DNA of 64,000 nt from Pseudogymnoascus destructans (lineage: Eukaryota > Ascomycota > Leotiomycetes > Thelebolales > Thelebolaceae), in the NCBI RefSeq assembly GCF_001641265.1, contig NW_020167524.1, positions 992,001-1,056,000 of the forward strand, in the 5' to 3' direction. How positions within the stretch are numbered: the first letter of the stretch is position 1; each line of letters starts with the position of its first letter. Made by a program: the position numbers and the translations under genes. The notes under the pieces are model-generated. The model did no database searches. It saw nothing but the letters and a program-made list of their open reading frames with translations, and was not told where the DNA came from. This document shows positions 31,609 through 41,134 of the stretch, piece by piece.

Positions 31609-34600
31609 ATGCAATCTGAGCCTACCAATATCTCAAACACGATTACTCATACAATTCCGAAACGTCTTACCCAATCTTCTCAACATGGCTTTTCAGATCC
31701 AGGCATCGCTGCCCTCGCGGCAAGCTTGTATAGTGAGCAACCGCAGTCACTTGTCGGTGCTCCCGCGATCGTCCCTCTGCAATCCGTCGATGGCGGAGAG
31801 GGCGGCTTGGTGGGCGAATTGCCACGATTGAACGGGGTTCTGGAGGGCGATAACCTGCCCCACCCATCATTCAATGCGACCGCAGGAGGTGAAATTGATG
31901 AAATTGATCTAGGACCCGAATCCCCAAAGAATCAGAGAAGCGGTCCTGGATTCAAGGTAACCAAGAGCAGAACAAGCAGCAATGATGGGATCCAGCTGGA
32001 GCAATTCCCCAATGGTGAGCCCAAATGCGCGCGCAAATTACGAGCGCTAGCTAATACCAAGCAGAGGTTCTGACTCACATATTGTCGCATTTACCCGCAA
32101 CATCTCTGTCAACGGTATTACTTGTGTCCCGGAGGTTCTATAATCTTGTTACCACGCCCCACGCCTGGCGCATAGCATTTTCGCGATTCTTCCCTGGACA
32201 AGATGCCACCGATGAAGGGTACGCCGCGCGCAACAACCGCCGTAGCTCTGATCAAGAAACCCGTGATCGACAACGCGCCGAGCAGCGCTTCTTCGCACGC
32301 CTGACAGCCCTTGCATCATGGCGCAGCGAGTACATTCTTCGGACGCGGCTTCTGCGCTCTCTCGCTCGCGGCAAGCCACAGCAGATCGCGAAAGGACATG
32401 GCGCGTCATCTCGCGCGAATAGCGCGGCGAACAATGCGAACGCAGCTGTGACGTATAACTCGCAGCTGTTCACGACTGTGAACCATATCCACGCCGTTTT
32501 TGATAAAGGCAGGAAGTCTCCGAGATTCATTCATGGAAGCGATGAGACGGGTACGGCTTGCACGAGTGATCCGAATATTGGAAAAGTTGACACTTGGGGC
32601 TTGTCCGACCCACAGGCAGTGCCTCAGTTTGCTGATCTGTTCCCGGGCGACCAGCCGTATGGTCTTGGAGACGGATCGGTGATCGGTGCGCCGAATGTCA
32701 TGGATGTTAGCCAGCCGTTTGGAATGGTGTGCGGCGAAGGTTTTCCAGGGGGACAGGCCTATTTCCGCTCATCAGAGGAGATGCGTGGTAGGTTCCTTGC
32801 TCGCACGGCTGATTACGAAGTTCATCCGCCAGAGGTCCCCAAGGTGCCGAGCCGTTTCGAGTCCGTATCTTCCGTATGGATCGCGAAGTCCATTGCCGTG
32901 CCTTCGATGACAGATGGCCTCGTGGGAATTATGACGGGTTCTTCATGCGGAATCATCACGACGTATTCATTTGGCGTTGACAACCTAGATGGGCATCGAT
33001 TGGCCAAGGGGGGGGTCACAGCTCGTTGGGCGATTAGCCCGGGTGTTCCCATAATTGCCATTAGCGTGGACGACTCATATAATGCGAAGCGCAAGGAGTC
33101 GGAGCGTATCTGGGCAATGGCTTTGAATGCTCTAGGTGAAGTATTTTACTTGACCCAGGGCATCCAGCGGGCCCCAATCGAGAAAAATGCCAAGTTAGAC
33201 GAAGAAAGCCTTGCAACGATGGCCTGGGAAACTGGTCGTAGCGTCTCTTGGAAGCTTGCTGAACCCACCCGCCGCGTCGCGCGTGAGGATCCATACCAAG
33301 ATGCCGAGTTCGACGGGAGCTACTCGCCCCACTCCTCGCCCCACTCCTCTGGTCTTAGCAAGCAGCAACTTCTAGCAGAGAATCGAGAGCTCGAAACATT
33401 TTTTGCTTTCTGTCCTGCGATCTTCCGTAAAGTCTGCAATGGTTGGGACATGCGCCGCAGGCTTGAAGTCGATTTTGCGGGCGACGATGGACGCGGTGCA
33501 GGAGAGTGCGCAGTCATTATCCAGTGTGGTGCCCCTGAGTCGGAGCCAGCTCAGATTACACGCTTCACCCGTATGAGAGCAGAACAGGCTTCTCTCGACC
33601 GCTTTCCAACTCCGAAAACGGCGCCGGTTCAGGAGAGGGTGACTACTGTCGCTTCGCTCTTTGGTGGTGGAAAATCGGCTAGTTTGAAGGTTAAAGCGGC
33701 TGAACAGGCGATATCAATGAGCCCTGTTAAGCGGGATGGTGCATCTACGTTCTTGGAAGAGTGGAGAACCACTACATTGGCGTGGGACCGCGCGCAAGCC
33801 ACCGAGTTTACGGCGAATGCGGTTGACATGTCGACGTTTGCAATTCTCTGGGTGCCAGAGGACCCGATTCTCACTATGAATGGCGGCAATACTGCATCTG
33901 CCATCTTTGCAACTGCAGAACATAGTGAAGGTAACTCATTGCACAATATCCCAGGCCATCGAGGCCGCTTTCTCACTGTCGGTACCAAGACCGGGACTGT
34001 TTATGTCTGGGATATGCGAGGCCCGCAATCTCGCAACTCGTCAATTACAAACACCCTCCAGCCTCTTCGCACCATTCAAACCGACTCTCCTCAAATCTCC
34101 TGTCTGGCCCTGTCAGCGCTATACCTCGTCCACGGCGGCAACGACGGGCTCGTACAAGCATGGGACCCACTTGCATCCGTCACAGAACCTCTTCGCACTC
34201 TCAACTCACGCTTCTCGTCGCGTGCCCGTCGTCGTCTAGTTCAGGCTGAGGCCTTAGTGCAGGGCGTGGGGATCAACCTCTACGCCGCCGGTTCGCTGGC
34301 ACTAGACCCCGACCCCACAGCTCTCCGGGGCATGGTGACGCTCGGCACGCACCTGCGGTACTGGGCGTACAGTTCCAACGGCGCCGATTCCCACGCGAGT
34401 AAGAAACGCCGTCTACGGCGGTCGAGCGAGCGCGGCCACAATGGCGCGACTGATCGGTACACGAATACCGGCCGCGGCGCGCTGATGGACTATATCGTCA
34501 ACGAGCAGCAGGAGCTCAAGCGAGAGGCTATCGCGCAGAAAAAGGAGCAGCTGCATCTGCAGTGTCGCTTTGGCGTTGGTCTCGCGGGGCTGACCGAGGA

Positions 34601-35132
34601 AGAGGCGCTACGATATGCGGAGCTGATGTCACAAGAGGCATTTATGCAAGAGGAGGAGCGGAGGCTCACTAGTGCGAGTGGCGACCGTGGCCAAGGAACA
34701 CCCGAGCCGAGTCAGAGCGCTGTTAGCAGTACGTTTGGCTCACCTGCGCCGAGTGTTGCAGGGCACAATGCGTCGTCGCCAAATATGAAGAGCGAGATGG
34801 AGCTAGAGCGGGAGGTGGAGGAGGCGATCCGCCTATCCTTGCTTGAGAGCGAGGCTTCCTCGCAGCCAGGTAGTGCGAGTAGAAGCTACGACGTTCCTTT
34901 CGTGGTGAAGACAAAGAAGAGTAGGCACTCGGCGTCAACATCGCCGTCGACTAGCCAAGCGTCGAAGACTCGCCGCAGAAGGGAGAAACAGGCGAAGATT
35001 GCGATGGAGGAGTTGGATTATGCGCTTCAGCTCAGTTTGGCAGAGGAAGAAAGCCGAGCTATTGCTGCTGAATCGAGCGAGGAGTTTCCAGCTCTGGACG
35101 GAGGGGGGAAGGGGAAGGGAAGGGCGATGTGA
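31609..35132 (+). CDS. F-box protein with WD40-like segments and C-terminal UIMs (2 exons)
   Basis: Probable substrate receptor of an SCF ubiquitin ligase. Exons are 31609-32014 and 32065-35132. The 50-bp intron (GTGAGC..AAGCAG) rejoins inside a Glu codon exactly at the start of the F-box. The product is about 1157 residues. In order there are a disordered N-terminus (1-134), an F-box (about 136-175, EVLTHILSHLPATSLSTVLL), and a long middle region. WD40-type repeats are visible at GTVYVWDMRG (about 779) and HGGNDGLVQAWDP (about 822). Two ubiquitin-interacting motifs follow (EEAIRLSLLESE about 1056 and LDYALQLSLAEEE about 1118), and the C-terminus is Gly/Lys-rich. The UIMs suggest it also binds ubiquitin. 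It is intact and convergent with RKI1. Confidence 0.88.
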
Positions 35133-35580
35133 GTGAGGCGAATAGAAGAGATGAGGGATAGCTTTTACTTCTTGATGGGCATTGTGCACCTTTTATTTGC
35201 TTTCTGGGGAGCGTTTAATAAAAGAGTCGTCTGTAGTTGAATCGTCTGTACTGTTCCATGAACTATCCGTTACCTTTCCACCTTAAATGTGAAGTGACGC
35301 CCACTCTACGGATGTATCCGTTTAGGTGCAATTCGCTCGCAGACACTACTTTATAGAGCCTGTGGTGTTTTGAAGCTAGGTGATTGGTGTTACAACCACA
35401 AGACTGGGGACCCCATGACGACTGGCTGTGCGAAATCCCGGTTTTAGTGGTCGGAAGAGAACAATCAATTCCAGGCCGAAAAACGGACGTATTAGGACAC
35501 CAGGCACTTGGAAGCAGTGTTGTGAACCAGTAAATTTGTCAATGAGAAACTCGTTAGCTTTTTCAGGTCCTCGGTCATAT
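35133..35580. other. Convergent 3' flanks of F-box gene and RKI1
   Basis: 448 bp between two gene ends, with no frame of note. AATAAA at about 35217 is a possible polyadenylation signal for the F-box gene. Confidence 0.5.
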
Positions 35581-36786
35581 CTATGGCTTTGACCTGACGC
35601 CTTCGATCTCCTGAGCGACCCTGACCTCAACTCCTCCATCCGCCATCCCAAAGTACGCCGCAACAGGCTTTTGTCCCCCTCCCTCCTCTCCCGAATTCGC
35701 AACCTGAATCCCATTCCGGCCGTGGAAAAGACCAACGTCCAACACGCCCACAATCCTCTTTAGCCTCCTTCCCAAAGCATGCACCTCCCACGTCCCCTTC
35801 GTGCCATCACCCTGATCGCCCTCTGCGAGGTCCTTCGTAAGCTTCAGCGCGGGGAAGGGTGCGTCGATAATCCACATCCCGTTGTCCGTAACGACGGGCC
35901 CTGCCTTTGCAGAGCCACCTTGTCGGATGCGTGGGTCGGGTGAGCCGAGGGTGATGAGCATGCGCTTGATGACTGGCGCGGACATAGGCGCGATCTCGAT
36001 CGGGATGGCCTTCCAGGCTGTGAGTAGGCGGGGCTGTAGCTTGCGGTAATCTGTGCACGTCATGTTAGCATCCACCGTGACTCACATTTGTCAGAGAGGG
36101 GTATTCATACCAGCAACGCAAACAAACTTCTTCGCGCTCGTCGCTACCAATTTCTCCTGGAACAAACAAGCGCCGCCACCTTTAATGCAGTTCAGCTCCT
36201 CGTCAATCTCGTCCGCACCATCGAAAGCAACGTCCAGACTCTGGCGCATCCCTTTCAGCGCGAGGTCCTGCTCCCCAACCGCAAGCAGCTTCGACGATGC
36301 CTCGCTGATTGCGGGCGGGTTCTCGTGCACGGGTGGTAGCGAATCGATGCTCCCGAGCGGAAGCCCGGCCTCTATGATGATCTGCTTGGACTGGTCGCCT
36401 GTTGGCACGAAGATCATGTTGTTGGTTATGGCGCGACCCTGAGCAGCGATTGCCTCGACGACGTAGACTACGGTGCTGCCGGAGCCGATTCCGATGTAGC
36501 GGTAGGAGGGATCGAAGTGGTCCTCGACGGCTTTGAAGGCCGCTGCGCGCTTAGCGGCTTCGATAGTTGACAGGGCGGGGGTGTCTTGGGGGAGGACGTT
36601 TTCTGTCGCCATTGATCTGGTTTGTGTGGAAGAGCCTATACAGCTTGAGAAGTCTGTGGATTGGGGATTGGCTTTTGGTGAAGCAGCTTGGAAGGCCGTG
36701 AACCTACGAGAGACTGCTATCCGGCGGGCAGACAGTGGGACACTCAGACAACGTGGGGTAGCAAGAATGAGAATTCGAAAAGCCAT
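35581..36786 (-). CDS. RKI1: Ribose-5-phosphate isomerase A (2 exons)
   Basis: Interconverts ribulose-5-phosphate and ribose-5-phosphate in the non-oxidative pentose phosphate pathway. Exons are 36786-36111 and 36050-35581. The 60-bp intron (GTATGA..TGCACAG) rejoins at an Asp codon. Visible signatures are YIGIGSGSTVVYVVEAI (phosphate-binding loop), FVPTGDQSKQ, DGADEID and IKGGGACLFQEK with its active-site lysine. Starting at MATENVLPQ (36612) the protein is 323 residues. The frame also opens at 36786, giving 381 residues with an Arg/Ser-rich, acid-poor 58-residue extension that resembles a mitochondrial presequence. Which ATG is used cannot be told from sequence alone. The gene is intact. Confidence 0.95.
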
Positions 36787-36893
36787 GTATGTGCTGCGCT
36801 TACCATGCAGATGACGCCCCGACTACAGCCATTCGGGTAATTTACCGCACATTACACTAGCCAATATAGGACTAGGTGATTGTGCCCCGCATA

Positions 36894-38513
36894 CTCGTGC
36901 GGCCCAAAAGTTTCCACAGGGTCTGTGCACAACAGCCAATTAGATTGTAGGAATCTACCAAGCACCATGTACTTGTACCCGAGTACACGCGTAGAAAATG
37001 TACACGCATAGAATATGAGAGTGAATGAAGCAATGAAGTAATGCTCAACAATGGCTGAAATCTCAATACCACTAGGTGCTGCAATTATTACCTTGCGTGT
37101 ATACATGAACGCATCATATGGAGAGATTGAAAAGAAGCTTGGAATCTCAGCTGACTCTATTGCATATATATGGCACCAAACTGTTAAAAGGGCAGGGAAT
37201 ACTGAAATTCACAACCTTCTCCAACACCTCGAATCAAAGCCACAAAGCGGAAGACCACAGACAATTCAAAGGGATTCTGAAGAGTCACTACGCATACGAT
37301 CTTTGCTACTTGCAAATCCATTTGACACTTTTCAACAAGTTATTAATAAGGAAAATCTACCCTACGCACGATCAATTGTCGAACGAGTTGCAAAGAATCA
37401 CTCAAGTGTTGAAATTCCACAACCTATTGTACGGAAAAACATCTGCCTCAAGCCCTACTTGGATAATATCATTCCTTCAGTACGATGGAAATTCTGCAAA
37501 TGCGCACTATCCGAACTTGAAGCTGGATCAATTTTTATTTTCTCAGACGAATCTTATATCAATTTCGGAGGGAATCCACATAAGAAACGACGGATAACAG
37601 TTCAACGGGGTCAAACAGCAGAGAGCATGGCAATTCAACAGAAGAAATCTTTATTTCAAGTTATGTTTTGGGGAGCAATGAGTTCAGAAACCTCTATCTT
37701 ACGCCCTTCTCGTTCATGGATTCCTGAAAGTATAGAAGAGAAGCAGATACATGTGCAGAAACTACGAGAGATAAATGCATATTGGAAATCAAAAGCAGAG
37801 AATGAACTTGTTAGAGCAACAACAGTTGGAACTCTTGAGTACGGATATATGGAAACTCTAAATGCAGATATTCGGAATGGCAAAAGCAAATGGAAAAAGG
37901 CACGAGTTGCTTCACAAGAGTTTGGAGATATAGAGACATGGAGTAGAGGACAGCAATCAGAAGGGCAAGAAGTTTCAAAGGGCGGGATTGATTGGTTTCT
38001 ATATCGAGAGATGGTTCTTATTCCTCTTCTCTTCCCCTACTTTCGAAAAGTAAAGGCTTTACATCCTACAAAACGAGTATGGTTTGTGGATGATAATGTA
38101 AGTCTTCATTTGAAGGCTCACTAATCATTGGAAGATTATATGAAGAAGGAGGGAATCTATAGAGTGAAATTTTGGCCTCCAAACTCTCCCGATTTGCACC
38201 CTATTGAAAATACCTTTGATTATCTCAAGGATCAGGTTGACGGCTATACACCATTAAACAGAGGGAATTTTGAGAGAGCTCATGCACGGGTATTTCTTGA
38301 GGAAGAATGGGGGAAAAAAATGGATGGGAAATCTACACAATTATGTGCTTCGTTTAAGGACAAGTTGGAGCAGTGTATTGCAGTCAATGGGGGGAACAAC
38401 TTTCGTGGGTAGATCAGTACAAGTACGTAGAGTATGTACATGCATTTTCTCCAAGTACTTACACGCCCCACTTATTACACACAGACCCTGTGGAAACTTT
38501 TGGGCCGCACGAG
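36894..38513 (+). mobile_element. Tc1-type DNA transposon with 34-bp TIRs
   Basis: TA duplications (36892-36893, 38514-38515) flank perfect inverted repeats starting CTCGTGCGGCCCAAAAG. The 1620-bp element has a single transposase frame with one stop codon. It lies 107 bp upstream of the RKI1 start, where it may affect that promoter. Confidence 0.9.
37051..38412 (+). pseudogene. Tc1-like transposase with one in-frame TAA
   Basis: Start MAEISIPLGAAII at 37051. An N-terminal HTH pair precedes the DDE domain: FSDESYINFGG (first Asp), WFVDDNV (second) and SPDLHPIEN (Glu). The only break is TAA at 38122-38124, after which the frame continues to 38412 (about 453 codons in all). About 37 positions separate the second Asp from the Glu, more than the usual 34. 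An insertion of about 100 residues rich in Lys/Glu lies between the first and second Asp. Confidence 0.85.
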
Positions 38514-38631
38514 TACCCCTCCTTTGGAGACAGTAGAGGGTTTCAGCCAGAATTGCATGGCATGATTGCATGCCGTAAGCAGTACGATCTGCGACCCCCC
38601 CTGTAAAACCCCTGTAAAACCCCCATACTAG

Positions 38632-39106
38632 TGTTACGACGGAACAAGAAGGCTGGCCAACTACAGGACAGGAAGGAGGGAGGTCGCATGAGACCGGCCC
38701 TGGTACCTGGAGGGGCAGCGGGGAATAGTAGTTCCGAAAGTATCACGTGACGGACTCGCAGGATGATGAGAAGAGTCCTAAGAGTCCAGGACTCCGAGGA
38801 CTCGAGTGAGTTCCCAGGAGTCCACTAGGCACGTGATGGACTCGCAGGATGATGAGAAGAGTCCTAAGAGTCCAGGACTCTGAGGACTCGAGTAAGTTCC
38901 CAAGAGTCCACTAGGCACGACGCCACTATATAAGTAGATAGTATTTCCTTAGATAGGAGCTTCGTGCTCAACTCAATACAGTATTTGTTATATACTAGTA
39001 ACGTGTTACTTGAAGCCTTTGTGTCTGATCCCCTGCCTCCTCTGATAAGTAAACCCTTACGCAAGAGAACCTCTGTGTCTTCTATCGTTTAGAAGTCAGC
39101 GTTACA
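38632..39106 (+). repeat. 5' LTR, with tandem 86-bp U3 repeat and TATA box
   Basis: U3 holds two copies of an 86-bp unit starting at CACGTGA (38744 and 38830), rich in AGTCC/GGACT palindromes. TATATAA lies at 38927-38933. RNA starting about 31-37 nt downstream (near 38964) would begin GTGCTCAA. The same 86-bp pair is in the 3' LTR. The repeats are probable enhancers. Confidence 0.9.
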
Positions 39107-39108
39107 CT

Positions 39109-39116
39109 TTGAGCAC
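39109..39116 (+). promoter_or_regulatory. Candidate self-priming PBS
   Basis: TTGAGCAC two bases after the 5' LTR is the exact complement of GTGCTCAA at 38964-38971, near the predicted RNA start. No tRNA-type TGG primer site follows the LTR. Tf1-like chromoviruses self-prime reverse transcription with the 5' end of their own RNA. That mechanism is inferred here. Confidence 0.5.
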
Positions 39117-39152
39117 CACTTCTACGAGGCACCGGCTTACACACAAAGCAAC

Positions 39153-41090
39153 ATGTCTGTCGTCAGTTCGAAGGGGAAAACCCCCACCACGCCAACTTCG
39201 TCTCAGAGGTCTAAGCCTGAGAATGAAGAGATGCCCGATGCACCCACCGTCAACGAACTCAAGGAAACTCTACGCGTCAAGTTGCCCGACACTTACTCCG
39301 GCAACCGAAAGGAACTTGAGGTGTTTTTGCTACAGGTCGAACTGTACCAGCACTTCAATGATGAGAAGTTTCCCACCCAGGAGAGCTATGCCCTGTGGAC
39401 TGCATCCTACCTTAGGGGGGAAGCCCTGCGATGGATCGAACCATTCCTCAAGGACTATTTCAAATATGAAAGTACCAATGGAAGCATGACAACTACGCAG
39501 ACTATGTTTGGCAGCTGGAATGGATTCTGTAAGGAAATCCGACGCATGTTCGGAGACATCGATGAGATTAAGACCGCAGAAGACCATCTGTTTGCACTTA
39601 AGCAGACTGGCAGCGCCCTCACATACTCCACAGAATTCCAGAGATACGGCAATCAGACAGGATGGGACGCCAGCGCACTCATCAGCCACTACCGACGTGG
39701 GCTGAAGAGCCATATACGTATGGAACTTGCCCGTTTGGAACAACAACCAACGGACATGGTAGCGCTAATCGAACATACGGTCCGAATCGACAATCGACTA
39801 TACGAATTCCAGAAGGAACGTCGGACCTATGACAAGCCAAAGAAAAGTTACCCCTACCGGGGAAACGAGGGCAGACGACGGGATCAACACCCGCGAGACA
39901 ACCGTTGGTCGGACCCAATGGAACTCGATGCCACGTTCAAACCTGGACGACCCCGTGACCCTAAGAAAGACAGACAATTCAAGGAACGACTCTGTTTTAA
40001 CTGCGACAAGCCAGGCCACATGGCCCGAGACTGCAGACAGCCAAAGAAAGGGAACGGCGGACGCAAAGTCGGCAAACAACTCAATGCCACCTGGACAGGA
40101 CAGTTGAACGCAACGTTTGTGAGCAAACAGGACTGGGGAATAAACGGCGAAAGCACCCCAGAAGACGAGAGCTCAGATGAAGGGTCGGAGGCGGAATCGT
40201 TCACCGTCTCGGAACAGGAGACCTTCGATGAACTCGCACCTACGGAACCAATGAGTCCACGGTGCAAGAACGTAGTAAGACGCATGGCAAAACACGCCCA
40301 CGCGAAGATTAGGGCCGAACGAGACAAGCCCAATGGCCAGAGGAAAATCCCCATGCTTAAAGACCTCTACGGGAACCTGTTACAGGAAGTTCCGTTAAAA
40401 TGCAAGGTGGACGACTGCAAGGATGACCTCTGGAGATACTACGACCAACTAACGAATACCCGCAGGCTGCTTGGCACGTCCCAAGACGTAGCTAAGTTGG
40501 AAGCCCAAGAAGCGGAAGAACTGGAGAAGGATGTCGAGCATATGGCTAAACTGAAGTATATGAAAAGCGTCGAAATTTACTACCAGGACCGCAGGAGAGC
40601 CCTGAAGAAGTACGACGAGAAAGCCAGAGATATGCTCCGACGGGAAAATGCGAGACCCACTCCACGCATCGAAAGGAGAGCCATGGAGCAACTAGACACG
40701 TTCTCCACGCCTCCGAGGGAAGATAGTGCATGGGTGAGAGGACAGCGGGAACTATCAATGACAGACGCAACAGAGACTGATCATCCCTGGCACGCGTATG
40801 TCTACTGGGAGTATTGCAGCGAAGATGATTGCAAGCTCCACTGGAAAAAGAAACACCAGAATCAGTTGTTTCCCCGATCCTCGCCCAGGATACACTTCAG
40901 AGACGCAGAGCAAGTTCACGCCCTCAGGCGAAGCCAGTCTGAAGGGGACTTGCCTATCAAAAGCGAACAGGTATACAAGAAATACCCACATCTGCTAGAC
41001 GAAGCAGAAGAGCGAGGGAAACGATCTCCCCAAGGACCACCATTGGAAACGGATGAATACTATCCTTCCTCGGACGAGTCAAAAAACTAG
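39153..41090 (+). CDS. gag: Gypsy Gag with CCHC zinc knuckle
   Basis: Nucleocapsid/capsid polyprotein that packages element RNA in virus-like particles. It has 645 residues. The N-terminus is Ser/Thr/Lys-rich. A retrotransposon Gag domain follows (about 45-215, with YSGNRKELEVFLLQVELY and WIEPFLKDY segments), then a basic linker and the knuckle CFNCDKPGHMARDC (281-294). About 350 residues follow the knuckle, acidic then Lys/Arg/Glu-rich and predicted helical. That is far longer than the usual Gag tail and resembles no protease or enzyme. The stop TAG at 41088 directly follows the slippery heptamer. The start is the first ATG after the LTR in this frame. Confidence 0.95.
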   Translation: MSVVSSKGKTPTTPTSSQRSKPENEEMPDAPTVNELKETLRVKLPDTYSGNRKELEVFLLQVELYQHFNDEKFPTQESYALWTASYLRGEALRWIEPFLKDYFKYESTNGSMTTTQTMFGSWNGFCKEIRRMFGDIDEIKTAEDHLFALKQTGSALTYSTEFQRYGNQTGWDASALISHYRRGLKSHIRMELARLEQQPTDMVALIEHTVRIDNRLYEFQKERRTYDKPKKSYPYRGNEGRRRDQHPRDNRWSDPMELDATFKPGRPRDPKKDRQFKERLCFNCDKPGHMARDCRQPKKGNGGRKVGKQLNATWTGQLNATFVSKQDWGINGESTPEDESSDEGSEAESFTVSEQETFDELAPTEPMSPRCKNVVRRMAKHAHAKIRAERDKPNGQRKIPMLKDLYGNLLQEVPLKCKVDDCKDDLWRYYDQLTNTRRLLGTSQDVAKLEAQEAEELEKDVEHMAKLKYMKSVEIYYQDRRRALKKYDEKARDMLRRENARPTPRIERRAMEQLDTFSTPPREDSAWVRGQRELSMTDATETDHPWHAYVYWEYCSEDDCKLHWKKKHQNQLFPRSSPRIHFRDAEQVHALRRSQSEGDLPIKSEQVYKKYPHLLDEAEERGKRSPQGPPLETDEYYPSSDESKN

Positions 41091-41134
41091 GAGTCCTCGA
41101 CGGTAGGCCACCGGCGAGCGACATGAAGAGGCCT
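41081..41134 (+). promoter_or_regulatory. Putative -1 ribosomal frameshift signal at gag/pol junction
   Basis: A AAA AAC (41081-41087) is in the correct gag phase, with TAG next. An 8-nt spacer leads to a stem 41096-41104 / 41110-41118 (eight pairs, one A.G mismatch). Its loop AGGCC (41105-41109) can pair with GGCCT (41130-41134) to make an H-type pseudoknot. The -1 frame is the pol frame and stays open from the heptamer into the pol ATG. Confidence 0.75.
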
